Origin: Alitta virens
Taxonomy: Eukaryota; Annelida; Polychaeta; Phyllodocida; Nereididae
Direction of reading: 5' to 3'
Length of the DNA stretch: 64,000 nt
Assembly (NCBI GenBank): GCA_932294295.1
Contig: OW028578.1
Span: 38,090,685 to 38,154,684 of the forward strand
Part shown: in pieces, positions 43,587-55,159 of the stretch
Layout of the letters: each line of letters begins with the position of its first letter
How positions within the stretch are numbered: the stretch's first letter is position 1
Notes under the pieces: model-generated
The model's input: only the letters and a program-made list of their open reading frames with translations
The model's database searches: none
Told to the model about the DNA's origin: nothing
Made by a program: the position numbers and the translations under genes

Positions 43587-45297
43587 ATTTCAGACATCTT
43601 TCATCTTACCAAGAATCAAAGAGACACGAAACGCTTAAAATTGTAAGTCTCAGAACATTTTCTTTATTGATTTACACAATAAATACAATGGCTAAACGTT
43701 TTGATCACATTTTCAATTAACAAGGTAAAACCAACCTTTTAATGACAATCTTTTGAATTCAACTTCAGCTTAAGTTTGACACTTAAAATTGACATGCCAT
43801 TGGTTATAGTGATCTTAATGCTAACAGATTGTAACAAACATACCACAACATATAAGGTAGTCTTAACTGTCCACTTAAACTTAACTGTTAAGGCATAATT
43901 GCAAAAATGCAATTCCCCCAAGTATATCATCAAACATTTGACATGATATTTAAGTATTTAAACTAAATGTAAGGGCAACTGTGGCACAATGAATACTTTT
44001 TTGTATCAGAATCACTGGTGGATCCAGCAAAAGCTCTACAGGGGGCCCAAATGTCCCTGTTAGTCATTTCATAGGCCACGATTAGAATCAATGCCCCTCC
44101 CTGGATTCGCCAGTGATACCAATCAAAATCCTTATTAATAAAGTATCCTATATGTATTAGAACTCTTATGGATTATGATACATACTACAGTCCAAGTTAC
44201 TAAGTTTTGGCACAGTTCTGTGAAGATTGGCTGTGACATCACTGGTGTTTGTGCACTTTCAAATTCAGACCTGTGCTACAACTAATTCTGATACAGGTCT
44301 CTTTTTTAAAGAGACGTTTACTTGTTGCATCTTTTAATGCCTCAGCGCTGCTTTTTTTGGCTGCGGCGGCTTCTCTGCCATCTCACATAAGATTTGGTAT
44401 ATTTCCGTTTTAAGACACCTACAGAAAACTGATAAACTATTCTATACATTGAAGTGATTAACTTCGATGTTTGTTGCCTCTCTGTTGCATAAAATTACTT
44501 AAAAATTGTCAAGTACGTGATGCTCTTCATGATGTTGGCCGGGACATTGGAGAATTTTGTACCAATTGTGAACTTAAAAAGCCACACATTACTGTGTTGC
44601 TGCGGCCACCTTCTAATGGAGTTCATTTCGGCCTTTGGCATATAAGTCTATGGTTTCAGAATGTATCTTGTCTTTCATCAAAAATGCACGTCATTACTCT
44701 TAACTATCAAAAACAACTTTGTGCTGCATTGTATAGATTCAAAATACCCAGTCTGCATTGGCAAGATTTAAGTTTGCATTTAATCAGGTTGTTTGAACTA
44801 TAGTAAGTTTATTGACAGGTTGTATTTGTGCATAATAAATAAAGAATCATGATATGTACAGGTTTCATCTTCACAATTGCACAGACACTTTCAAAACAAT
44901 ATCAAATATGTACATAAACATTATATTAGGTATACAAGTAATCATACAAGACATCAATTCACAATGTACATTATATAAAGATAAACAATGTATGGACAGA
45001 TGCAGTGTTTTTGATGCCCCCTTATTGTAAACACAGGCGTCAGCCGGTTAATCTAATCAAAATATTCAGTATATTAATAATACAGGCACAACAAAGAGGA
45101 ACTGAGCAGATCCTCCTTCAACTAATGGCTTCACTTCACCCAGGATGTAAATGAGGAGGCTGGCTGATGGTACTGGGTTGCCTACTGTACACTCTCTAGA
45201 GAGTTGAGAAAATGTCAGAGAGAACAGAGCCTAGCAACCAAGGTATTGTGTGAAGTCAGCTGATAGCTATATGCACCTTACAGGCTAACAGCACTAA
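43587..45297. other. Intergenic, no convincing gene
   Basis: A 110-codon ORF at 44471-44803 has no recognised domain, no splice context and no neighbours, and is not called. GTTTATTGACAGG...AATAAATAAAG near 44808-44850 could be a retroelement end. Confidence 0.4.
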
Positions 45298-45364
45298 TAC
45301 ACTAGTTATCCTTTCTCTGGGGAATCTGCTGTCAGATTCCCCTTGAGAAAGGAGAACTAGTGTA
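45298..45364. repeat. 67-bp near-perfect hairpin
   Basis: TACACTAGTT-x-TCCTTTCTC-x-GGGGAATCTG pairs with its inverted copy around a 4-base CTGT loop. Only two mismatch positions and one bulge. May be a foldback element or a structured RNA. Confidence 0.9.
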
Positions 45365-45649
45365 CGTAAGAAATGAGACATTTATATACCCAACTGTTAC
45401 CTTTAAGAAGGCTGCACACAATATTTGGCTGTATCAGAATGCTCAAGTGCCCAGCAGGAAGCCTCTGATAGACCAGAAATGGTTACAAAGACTTCTGAGG
45501 AGCCACATGCGGACAGAACAGATACTTGTAATTGTTATGCAAATCCAGATCAAGTCATTCAAGGTGACTAATTATTCCCCAGACCCACTGGAGTGCAGAA
45601 CCTTATGATAGGGTGGCCAATTCTTGTGTGACCTTGAACCCCAGAAGTA

Positions 45650-45773
45650 CATGGCCAAGGATAAACGCATGGAAAACGAATGGTTTTTAGCTAAATATAA
45701 TGAGGCAAAAACCATGCGTTTTCCATGCGTTTATCCAAATGCATGGAAAACGCATGCGGCACAATTGGCCATG
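45650..45773 (-). mobile_element. TA-flanked MITE, copy 1
   Basis: Ends CATGGCCAA and TTGGCCATG are inverted, with TA on each outer side (45648-45649, 45774-45775). The inside carries repeated CATGCGTTTTCCATGCGTTT units and their inverses. The second copy is inverted, at 61835-61983. Confidence 0.85.
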
Positions 45774-46042
45774 TAATACATTACCAATGCACAATCCTGG
45801 ATGATGTCATCCATGATCGGGCTGCGGTGACGTCATGTATTAACCTATTACTTCCGGGTCCTAGGTCACACATCAACTGGTCAGTCCTATTAGTATACTG
45901 CATCGTTCAAATATAATTTATTAAAATAAATTTAGTTAAACGTTAATGCTCCCTTTGATTCCGGGCACCGCCGATTCTCATACTGCCCAATCATAGCCCA
46001 TATCACTGACACGCAGGAGGAGCCCCTGCGTGTCTTCATTCG
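45774..46042. other. Spacer, no gene
   Basis: Nothing recognisable beyond CACGCAGGAGGAGCCCCTGCGTGT, a short inverted repeat at 46010-46034. Confidence 0.4.
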
Positions 46043-46148
46043 CCTTCACCACTCCTTCACCACTCCTTCACCACTCCTTCCCCACTCCTTCGTCACTCCT
46101 TCGTCACTCCTTCGTCACTCCTTCGTCACTCCTTCGTCACTCCTTCGC
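46043..46148. repeat. 11-bp tandem repeat, about 9 copies
   Basis: Unit TCCTTC(ACC/GTC)ACT. The first part has ACC variants and the second part homogeneous GTC variants. Confidence 0.95.
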
Positions 46149-46818
46149 CGGCTAAATACCTGTGTTGTAATACAATCATCAGCTGATCACTTTTTCAATG
46201 ACATGCTATAAATCTTTACAGGTAACATGCTTAATATCAAAAAGTGATAGCTACCAAACAATGCAGTTCCATGAGAAAAAGTGACAATATTACACACAAT
46301 ATATACAGACTATGCTAGCAATGAATAAACATGCCCATATCCAAGATTTTCGTAACACATCATGAAAAATGTCAATAAATTAAATGCATTTGTAAGAGTC
46401 CACAACACTAGAAGTAGGACGAATGAAACTATTATGATGTTAAGAACTTTCACAGAATACATTTTTCCTCTTAGAATTGATGTAATCTTGTTATATACAA
46501 CTCATAGAGGGTCTGAGCTAACATGAAAAATATCAGGAAAATATCTTGGCCTTGTGCAAATCATGTAAATCGTTAATCTACAATAAATTTAGTTTTTATG
46601 ATGGCATGTAGTGTTATCTCTGGTATGATTCAAACATTGTATGCAAATTGTTTTCAAATTTTGTTGGTAATGCTTCATCCGAAATAGAGTCAATATATTC
46701 AGCGATTTGAGCTTTGGATCTGACGACCTCATGCTAATGGTATCAATATTTCATGAAAAGCAGTTTGATTGATTGATGTTTTTGCACCTGATAACCATCC
46801 CAGTGCTGCCTTATTTTC
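46149..46818. other. 3' flank of the GPCR gene
   Basis: AT-rich. No clear minus-strand AATAAA close to the stop codon. No other feature. Confidence 0.45.
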
Positions 46819-47955
46819 TTATACCATGTTACTATCCCATGGACTATTTGTCCTCTTTAAGACAATCTTCGTTGTTTGCAATGACATATCCCGATAATGA
46901 GAGCGCGATCGCTGTGTGCATCCACGGCATTTTTGAAAACACAATGTGTCCGCTAGTTCTGATCTAAACTTGTTTCCAGTTAAGCAATATAGGAGAAAAT
47001 TGATGCCATGATTGGTGTACATCAGCAGAAAACATACAGTGCGAATCAACAAATTTCTTGCGCGTTCGTTCATGTCTTTCGGTGTGATCTTCTGGCTGTC
47101 CATAAGAGAGCGAGCCGTGAAGGGAGCGGTAAGAGTCAACCACACAAAAGATACAGTTAACAGCATGACAGTGATTCTATACTGAGCCATTTTGTTAGCG
47201 GAGCTCTCTGTACTTCTTCGGAGACTGTCTTGCTGGAAGGCTTTACGCGACTGCCACAACTTGCAAGTTATCAAAACATTAAGGATAATTACTATGATAA
47301 AAGGCACAATGGTGTAAGAGGCTAGTTTGAGTAACGGATAGGTGTTCAGCATGAAATGGGATTGAGATGCACATTTCATACGTCCACGTACGTGCAGCAA
47401 GTCTATGGTCCAGAACAAATGTAGCTTGTATAAACATATCGCGATGAACAGGATGGCTGTAATGATTCGCGCTCTCCGAATGTCACATAATCTGTTTGCT
47501 CGCAATGGGCACCATATGACAATAAATCTATCTGTTGTCATGGCAACCACTAACCAAGCACTAGAATGGGTCGACACCATGAAAATGAACATCAACGTCT
47601 TGCACCCCACCCAGCTTACGTGCAGCAATTCGAAATCTGTAGTGACGCGAATCCATGTTCGAAAAGCGCTCGAGTACAACACGCACGTGTCGGTGACGGC
47701 TAATATCGCCAAGTAAAAATAGACAGATGTGTTTCTCATCCTCTTACGTATCAAAACCAGGAAGGAGAGCAAATTTCCTATGGTCCCACATCCCACCACC
47801 AGGGGAAAACCATAAGTGACAATTGCCATGGCGATATGGTATTCCGGAATGCCATCCATTGGACTGGTCCTATAGGTGGCAGCGGTGTGTTGGGTGTTAT
47901 TGTCTAATGGAACGAAGGCCAACAGGTCCACTTCTTCAGTGTCATTCGATTCCAT
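46819..47955 (-). CDS. Class A (rhodopsin-like) peptide G-protein-coupled receptor
   Basis: 378 residues in one coding exon. Seven membrane segments fit with class A landmarks: GTIGN (Asn61, helix 1), LAILAVTD (Asp89, helix 2), Cys118 before helix 3 paired with Cys195 in loop 2, TDRF at 141-144 in place of DRY, Pro218 in helix 5, Pro278 in helix 6 (the usual CWxP Trp/Cys are replaced: LTLTAPF), and NFLLY at 319-323 for NPxxY. The N terminus has a likely N-glycosylation site near NNTQ and no signal peptide. Overall style resembles invertebrate FMRFamide/TRH/ghrelin-like neuropeptide receptor expansions, which are often single-exon. The ligand cannot be told from sequence. A splice acceptor at 48214-48213 suggests an intron in the 5' UTR. 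Confidence 0.92.
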   Translation of the reverse strand: MESNDTEEVDLLAFVPLDNNTQHTAATYRTSPMDGIPEYHIAMAIVTYGFPLVVGCGTIGNLLSFLVLIRKRMRNTSVYFYLAILAVTDTCVLYSSAFRTWIRVTTDFELLHVSWVGCKTLMFIFMVSTHSSAWLVVAMTTDRFIVIWCPLRANRLCDIRRARIITAILFIAICLYKLHLFWTIDLLHVRGRMKCASQSHFMLNTYPLLKLASYTIVPFIIVIILNVLITCKLWQSRKAFQQDSLRRSTESSANKMAQYRITVMLLTVSFVWLTLTAPFTARSLMDSQKITPKDMNERARNLLIRTVCFLLMYTNHGINFLLYCLTGNKFRSELADTLCFQKCRGCTQRSRSHYRDMSLQTTKIVLKRTNSPWDSNMV

Positions 47956-48212
47956 TATTGGTAGTTTTATTCCACGGGGAAAAACTTCACGGAAGTCGTT
48001 TCATGAACAACCACAATGATGGTCTCAAGTTGTTTCTTTGTGATTACAACAAAATTGTCTAGTCGTAATACAATATGCGTCCAATTTGTAGTCTTAGTCT
48101 GTCTCAATTAAATTGTGATACTGGTAGGGTTCTCATTTTATTCCAGGAGCTCAGTTTGATGGCTGCTGATGGTTAATTTTGTGCTTGATGCCTCATCTTC
48201 TAAGATATCTCT
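47956..48212 (-). other. Predicted 5' UTR exon part of the GPCR
   Basis: On the minus strand TTATTTTTCTATTTCAG|AG (AG at 48214-48213) is a strong pyrimidine-tract acceptor about 260 bases before the ATG. The upstream exon was not identified. Confidence 0.45.
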
Positions 48213-48873
48213 CTGAAATAGAAAAATAAATGCACAACTTTAAAACCAATTTCATGTAATTGGCTAACTTCTACACAATGATTATGGAAAAAGGCAGCCA
48301 ATTGATGGCATAGGAAAATGTTATCAAATAACTACCTAGATCATGCTTCAGTTATTCCCAGACGGGTTTTTACATGGAAAACTCATCTAATCGTGAATTC
48401 AATTCGATCTGTAAGCATCCATTCAGAAATATCCATTATCGTAAGCCTTTTATCTTGATAATATTAAAGATACTGTGATTCGTGTAGCTCTCTGCATAGT
48501 CATTTATAGGAATTGATTTGTAAATTTATATTTCAAACATTTCATCTGGGAGCGAGCGACATTAACTCTTTGGAGCTTCCTGACTATGATGTAACGCTCC
48601 TAATTCTCTTAGGAAAGTTTGTAGCACACGTGATAATGTTCAAAGTATTTGCTTAATTTTATGCAGCATATCCTTTGGTTGTTCATTAAAAATCATTTTA
48701 TCTTATGTTTCAGCAAAACGGTTTTGATCTATCCAAATCGCACATGCAATTAGTGTATTCTGAAATGCCTTGCTAAGAACAACGTAATTAAAACAGCTTT
48801 TCCCCCCTGCTTTGCCTTACTATAAAATGGAACTCAATATTTTCTCAACACAGCGACAATATGTTTGAAAGAA
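48213..48873. other. Upstream of GPCR, no feature assigned
   Basis: Likely intron or promoter of the GPCR gene. No TATA box or exon could be fixed. Confidence 0.4.
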
Positions 48874-49078
48874 GGAGATATGGCAATCCAATGCACTTTA
48901 AGAAATAAGGAGATATGGCAATTCAATGCACTTTAAGAAATAAGGAGATATGGCAATCCAATGCACTTTAAGAAATAAGGAGATATGGCAATCCAATGCA
49001 CTTTAAGAAATAAGGAGATATGGCAATCCAATGCACTTTAAGAAATAAGGAGATATGGCAATCCAATGCACTTTAAAA
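48874..49078. repeat. 35-bp tandem repeat, 6 copies
   Basis: GGAGATATGGCAATCCAATG units start at 48874, 48909, 48944, 48979, 49014 and 49049, exactly 35 bp apart and almost identical (one C/T variant). No unique spacers, so not a CRISPR array. Confidence 0.97.
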
Positions 49079-49894
49079 CAATCATAACGTATACATACAG
49101 TCATGAGTGCAATAACACATTGTGATATTACCATGCCCTGTGTTACACCTTTATACTGCTACCTTGTATCTAATTAGCATATGAATGACGAAGGTCATGG
49201 CGTCATCTCCTTGAGCAGTGACGTCTCAACAGACCATAATTTAAAAAACATGTGAGCTAACTACCCTTTTATCAGTTTCCACCTTGGAAACGGTTGTAAT
49301 CAATCATCATGCAAGGAACCAGTTACTATGTTTTCCTGCTAATATTTTTTATATTTCATAAATTGGACTCACTTTCCATTCTTGGTATTAATTACCCTCG
49401 CCACCCATCAAGGTAAATCGTTACTACATCCTTCAATAAGGAGAATATAATAATTTATCTTGATAAATACCTTCATAAAAGGTGGGTAGATGCCATAATC
49501 ACTGCATAAAATTGATGGATTGTACTTATTGTTGTCAATGTTTCGGAAGGTATCAAATTATAACGATTATCCAGTTCTCCATCTCAGATGCAATAATTAA
49601 CAGGAAAATTACAGCAAAAATGTTTACAGTAAAAATGTTTTCAGCAAGATTCATGTGGGAATGGTCAAGATGATGCAGGTGGAACTTCATACCATTTGTG
49701 ATTTATTGTTCCAGAAATTATTAGTTGATGTTTTGCTCGATAAAAAAGCATTTATTGTCTCAAAGACGAACACTGATTTATTGTAGTTGGTGAAAGAGTT
49801 ATACAATCGAAGCAGATATGAAATAATGAGTTTTCATACAATGCTTCAGATTGCCTCAATGCTACCAGTCTGATGCTTAGATAAGGTAAATGCC
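49079..49894. other. Intergenic, no gene
   Basis: AT-rich with no recognisable exon or repeat. Confidence 0.45.
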
Positions 49895-50260
49895 AAATTT
49901 AGACAGAAACATTTACCCCATGAATGGGGTTTTACAATTGCCCCACCATAGACCCAGAGAACAAGGCACCACCAATTTAACGGCGATTATACTCCACTGA
50001 GGCTGTTTTCCTATTGTTTTGAGAGGGATATAACCAATGGAAATGTTAGTTAATACCCTCCTGAATGCAAACTGAACTAGTGTTGTGCAATAAAGGCATT
50101 AAAACAAAACCAACAATCAAACAAATTAGTAAATATGCCTAATGAAGTATAAACAAGTTATAACCCTCAAAGTCAGGAGTTGACTAACATATTTGTTTTG
50201 GCCTTCGGTGTCGGCTTATAACCAACAAAAATATTAGTTAACTCCCTCCTACTCTGGATA
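49895..50260. repeat. SINE-II fragment plus a dispersed repeat shared with 56955-57133
   Basis: 49895-49980 resembles the SINE-II body (ACATTTACCCCATG, CCATAGACCCAGAGAACAAGG). 49981-50167 matches 57133-56955 in inverted orientation (ATATAACCAA, TGTTAGTTAA, CCCTCCTGA(A/G)TGCAAACTGAACT, AATAAAGGCATTAAAA). Part of the same unit recurs at 50215-50255. Confidence 0.65.
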
Positions 50261-50456
50261 TAACTATTATGCATCTGTATCTGAGAGCACGTTCTCACTG
50301 AGATTATCTTGTTCTAACCTGAGACCTGTAAGTTGCAGTTTGGCTCAAACTATCTTGTAAAAGTGAACATAAAGTATGAGTTGAGTGGCAATAGAGTTAG
50401 TCAATTATTGACTTGGGCCTTGTTCAAAAGGCACCCCTAGATGTCATCCCGAATTG

Positions 50457-51460
50457 AGATGTTGATACGATGTTGATACGATGTTTATACAATGTTGATA
50501 CGATGTTGATATGATGTTTATACGATGTTGATACAATGTTTAAACGATGTTTATCGATGTTTATACGATGTTGATACGATGTTGATACGATGTATATACG
50601 ATGTTGATACATGTTTATACGATGTTTATACGATGTTGATACGATGCTTATACGATGTTGATACGATGTTTATACGATGCTGATACGATGTTTATACGAT
50701 GTTGATACGATGTTTATACGATGTTGATACGATGTTGATACAATGTTCATAAATACGATGTTGATACGATGTATATACGATGTTGATACATGTTTATACG
50801 ATGTTTATACGATGTTGATACGATGCTTATACGATGTTGATACGATGTTTATACGATGCTGATACGATGTTTATACGATGTTGATACGATGTTTATACGA
50901 TGTTGATACAATGTTGATACAATGTTGATACGATGTTGAGACGATGTTGAGACGATGTTGATACGATGTTTATACAATGGTTGATACGATGTTATATAAT
51001 GTTGATACGATGTTGATACGATGATGATACGATGTTGATACGATGTTTATACAATGTTGATACGATGTTGATACCATGTTTATACAATGTTGATACGATG
51101 TTGATACGATGTTGATACGATGTTTATACGATGTTGATACGATGTTTATACGATGTTTATCGATGTTTATACGATGTTGATACGATGTATATACGATGTT
51201 GATACAATGTTTACACGATGTTTATACGATGTTGATACATCTTTATACGATGTTTATACGATGTTGATACGATGCTTATACGATGCTGATACGATGTTTA
51301 TATGATGCTGATACGATGTTTATACGATGTTGATACGATGTTTATACGATGTTGATACGATGTTTATAAATACGATTTTGATACGATGTTAATACGATGT
51401 TTATACGATGTTGATACAATGTTTATACGATGTTGTTACGATGTTGTTCCGATTGCGGCC
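50457..51460. repeat. 1-kb minisatellite of 11-bp units with higher-order structure
   Basis: About 90 units of GATGTTGATAC / GATGTTTATAC. A long block beginning TTGATACGATGTATATACG at 50582 recurs at 50761, a 179-bp period, with a third diverged copy near 51180. Some units are 10 bp (CATGTTTATAC after loss of G) or carry AAATAC insertions. Confidence 0.97.
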
Positions 51461-52100
51461 AATGTAGACACAATGTTGGCCTGACTTGCAGCGAGAAATA
51501 CATTGATGAATAAATCTTCAAAAATGCAGGACCTCAATCAATTTTACCACCAATCCCAATCAACATTTGAAAAGTTGATTTGCAAGAAGATCAATTAAAA
51601 CCACTGACAGTTAAGTACCGACAAGTTTTGTGAGATGTTAAAATCTTGGAGCAGAATTTCCGTTAAATAATATATATATATATATTAAGCTGCATTGCTA
51701 TATATTAACAGAAATTGCAGAGAGTAGTTAGTTTTGAAATGGTCTCTAAAATATCTTAATTATTTCGTGTGATAGTAAATTACAAAAGATAATATGGCTG
51801 TTCGAAATTATCTGGTATTGTGCTTAGTTTTCAAACCTTCCCATCCTCTGAGCTTTGATGTGTAGAATCCCAAGCAAAGAGGACCCTGTTTAAAAATTTT
51901 TACAAACATCAAAGGAATACGTTTTACAATAATCTGCTTTTGCATGGTAAAGTTTTAGTTTTGTTTGCTGAAACCTGTTCAGTACGTAATGGAAAGAAGA
52001 TTGAATCATGATAACAGCGGATATGAAACGTTTAAGTGTTCAGGTGGTTTGCAAAATTCTAAAATGATATTCTTAAACATTGCAGAATACATCGTCACAG
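51461..52100. other. Intergenic, no gene
   Basis: Includes a TA microsatellite at 51669-51686. No exon or repeat identified. Confidence 0.45.
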
Positions 52101-52116
52101 CATGAAAGTGATCAAT

Positions 52117-52301
52117 GGTGGTGGTGGTGGATTAGGGCTTTATGTCCTGTATTTCTGCACCTGATGGGCTAATTAGGACAGGTAGGGACCATGGCAATGA
52201 GACAAATGATGAAACAGCCATCCAACATAGGCTCGACCGGGAATTGAACCCGGGACCCAGTGGTTGGAAGCCCGCGCTACCTCTGAGCTAGGCCCCCACC
52301 C
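52117..52301 (-). mobile_element. tRNA-derived SINE family I, copy 3, 16-bp target duplication
   Basis: Minus-strand head GGGGTGGGGGCCTAGCTCAG and B box GGTTCAATTCCC; the body matches copy 2; tail (ACC)n. Flanked by identical CATGAAAGTGATCAAT at 52101-52116 and 52302-52317. One of the youngest copies here. Confidence 0.96.
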
Positions 52302-52774
52302 CATGAAAGTGATCAATCAAATTTACAGACATACAAATGTAAGACAGACAAACAGGTGACAACATTGGCCAAAGAGGATAGTATTACTTAAGAACTTTAA
52401 GCAATTAAATCTACAGCTTTCCCTTCTTTGTCATCTATGGTCTCAGCTTGTTCAGAAAGACTTTGACCTTTCATGCAGGTTTTACTTCTTATTAGATTAT
52501 TCTGCAAAGAAAGAAGTACCTTCTTAAGTAGAAATATATGTAGCTCCGTTGCATCAAAAGCATCAGAGAATTGCTGTATTACGTAATGAGTTTTTGATCT
52601 GACGAGAAATATCTTATTAAAATGAATGCGAGCAGCTTTAGATCACTGTCCAAAAGGCCCTTATTGGATACTAAGTTTCACAAACTCATTTTCCAAAAGT
52701 CTCTTTGAACTGCCCTAAGATACTGTTGATCAGCTTTACTTTTTTTCTAATTTTATACAGTCCTACCATAAGAA

Positions 52775-53045
52775 GATGGTGGCTTAATGCCTAAGGCATC
52801 CGCCAGTTCTATATTGGCCAGCTCTGCTAAGGTACCATGTCAAAACTGTGGTCCAGGTGCTCTTTATGAACTATATCTCAGCTGGATGTCGATCGCATGA
52901 GATGTTATTTTGGAGGTGCCTCGTGTCTATGCTGGGTCAAGTAAAAGAACCAACTCTTGGGGTAAATGTGTAACATGGTGTTGACTCCAAGCAGCTTTAT
53001 CATCTCATCATTATGTCGGTCTCTAGCAGCTGGTCATGTAAGTTG
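52775..53045 (+). mobile_element. SINE family II-like element, diverged
   Basis: TGGTGGCTTAATGCCTAAGG looks like a tRNA A-box region. It is followed by AGCTGGATGTCGATCGCATG, GTGTCTATGCTGGG, TAAATGTGTAACATG and CATCTCATCATT, matching the family in plus orientation. Confidence 0.55.
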
Positions 53046-53070
53046 ACTAAGCTTTAGACCTGGTAGCATT

Positions 53071-53073
<3 letters not shown>

Positions 53074-53112
<39 letters not shown>

Positions 53113-53297
53113 TTAGGGCTTTACGTCCTGTATTTCTGCACCAGTTGGGCTAATTAGGACAGGCAGAGACCAGGCAGAGACCATGGCAATGAGATGAAAG
53201 AGGAAACAGCCATCCAACTTAGGCTCGACCGGGAATCGAACCCGGGACCCAGCGGTTGGAAGCCCAGCATGCTACCACTGAGCTAGGCCCCCGCCCC
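53074..53297 (-). mobile_element. tRNA-derived SINE family I, copy 4, 12-bp target duplication
   Basis: The tail is a (GT/CA)n tract (53074-53110) and the body has a duplicated CAGGCAGAGACC. Head with A and B boxes at the right end. Flanked by GGTAGCATTGAG at 53062-53073 and 53298-53309. Confidence 0.95.
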
Positions 53298-53405
53298 GGT
53301 AGCATTGAGACATAGCATTGAGACATAGCATTGAGACCTAGCATTGAGACATAGCATTGAGACATAGCATTGAGACATAGCATTGAGACATAGCATTGAG
53401 ACACA
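53298..53405. repeat. 13-bp tandem repeat grown from the SINE target site
   Basis: About eight copies of TAGCATTGAGACA. The first overlaps the right target duplication of the SINE. Confidence 0.93.
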
Positions 53406-54099
53406 TATATATATGGCATTTTTACCCAAATGATGACTTGACTATGCCAAATTGGTTGAATGTTGGCTTAACGTTGGCCACAACATTGTTTCAATGCCTC
53501 ACAACATTTATTATATCTCACACAGTTATTAGATACTGAAGATGTCTGGAATAGCTGTCCTTGATAGCAATTGTATAATTGAATTAATTAATCAGCTTTA
53601 TTCAGCTTTATTCAATGTCATCTACATCTGATATGAAAAATTAGTGATTTAGATCCAACAAGATCAAAGCTAGCAAGTTATATCCCAGATAGCATGCCAA
53701 ATCAGTTCTACATTGTCTAATGTTGGCTGTCTATGGCTTTTGTCAGGCCGTTTATTTGCACAATGAAAATCAGCGTTATTCAGGAGGCACAGAGAGAGAC
53801 AGAACATCTGCAGGACAGCAGAGATACCTGGCTATTTAGTCATGTATTCGTGAGTGAAGGCTGATCTCACATAGGACATTATTTTCAATATGTAATTATT
53901 TGGACTTGGAACACACAGTTTGATATGACTATACAATAAACCATTCAACTTTACTTTGGACTCCATCTTCATTTGACTTTAATTGGATTGTACTAAGGCT
54001 TCAGATCCTGGACTCTCACTGCTTAGCAAAATAACCACTTCATTAAACAATAGATTTAATTTCTGAAGCTTTATTGCAACAGATGTGTATTGTCCCGCA
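53406..54099. other. Intergenic, no gene
   Basis: Contains a duplicated AATCAGCTTTATTCAGCTTTATTC near 53587. Nothing else identified. Confidence 0.45.
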
Positions 54100-54304
54100 C
54101 TAGATAGATACAGAAAGTGCATTTACCCCATGGCTTGGATCTTTTACTTGCCTCAGCACTGATAACAAGTACAAAGGACTGCCAATTCAATATCTAATCC
54201 AAACAACATCCAGCTGGAATGTTGCCCATGAAGGTTGCCCGAGCCTGGGATTGAACCTTTAGAGGAGCAGGAGAAAATCTTACTAATTTAGATCACCCAG
54301 CTTC
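54100..54304 (-). mobile_element. SINE family II copy
   Basis: ATACAGAAAGTGCATTTACCCC...CATCCAGCTGGAATGTTGCCC...CGAGCCTGGGATTGAACC...GATCACCCAGCT matches 39985-40316, with an internal deletion after GTGC. Confidence 0.75.
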
Positions 54305-55159
54305 CCTATCTCAGTTTACCCCAGTCTGGGTCGAGTGGTAGATTCATAGGGGTGATAAATGTACCAACCTCGGTTGATTGACCAGTGACGCGGCATTGTG
54401 GACCAATTTTCTGCTCCCCTGAAAATCGGGGAGGGAAATGCTTCCGCGCGTCGTCTGCAGACAAAGTAGTGTGATCACTATGCACAAATTATTTTATGCA
54501 AAAAGCTACTCACTGCAAAACTGATGGAGATTGTTTAATTTGCCCAAGAAATTATCAACACGATATAATAAATATCAACTTCATGTGAGAATTCCACCAA
54601 CTCCATGAAGTACCATTTTCGTTGAAGTCGCTGAACAAGCGTGTCAATGACGTTGCAACGGTTCTCCAACGACTTTTACAAAATTTTGGAAAAACCGAGA
54701 TGGATTTTATCCTGACAAAGTCAGACTTTGAAAAAAAAAATCACTTAATGGAGGTCAAAACTCATAATAACTTGTGCTAAGCGGATGCACTTGGTGCTTA
54801 TTATTATTATTTTTTTTCTTTACATATCATTTTATTTTACTTTCATCCTTTCTTGTTTTTCCCAATTAATATATATATGATTAATAATTTATAATCAATC
54901 TCATGGGGAGTCACCCCCCTTGTGGTAAAGTATGTATATACTCGGGTGTCTTCCCCCAACATACCCTGAGTATAAATCTATGTATATGTGTTCTATTATT
55001 GTAAAAAATGTACTTTGTATGTTGCAAATAAAAAAAGCAATCAATCTTCAGTTGTTTCAAGTTCATGTCGATTAATCTATAGGCATTGGGGCCTACATTA
55101 GCGCTCGATGTACCAAAGTCGGTTAATAAAACGAGCTCAGCAGATCTACCACTCCGCCC
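54305..55159. other. Intergenic with a possible LINE 3' end
   Basis: AATAAAAAAAGCAATCAATC near 55027-55046 resembles a LINE polyadenylation site and short tail on the plus strand. No readable protein. Confidence 0.4.

Noticed and set aside
44471..44803. 110-codon plus-strand ORF
   Set aside because: No recognised domain, no splice signals or neighbouring exons, and length is within chance for this AT-rich DNA.
48874..49078. CRISPR-like regularly spaced repeats
   Set aside because: The units are contiguous with no unique spacers, and the genome is eukaryotic.
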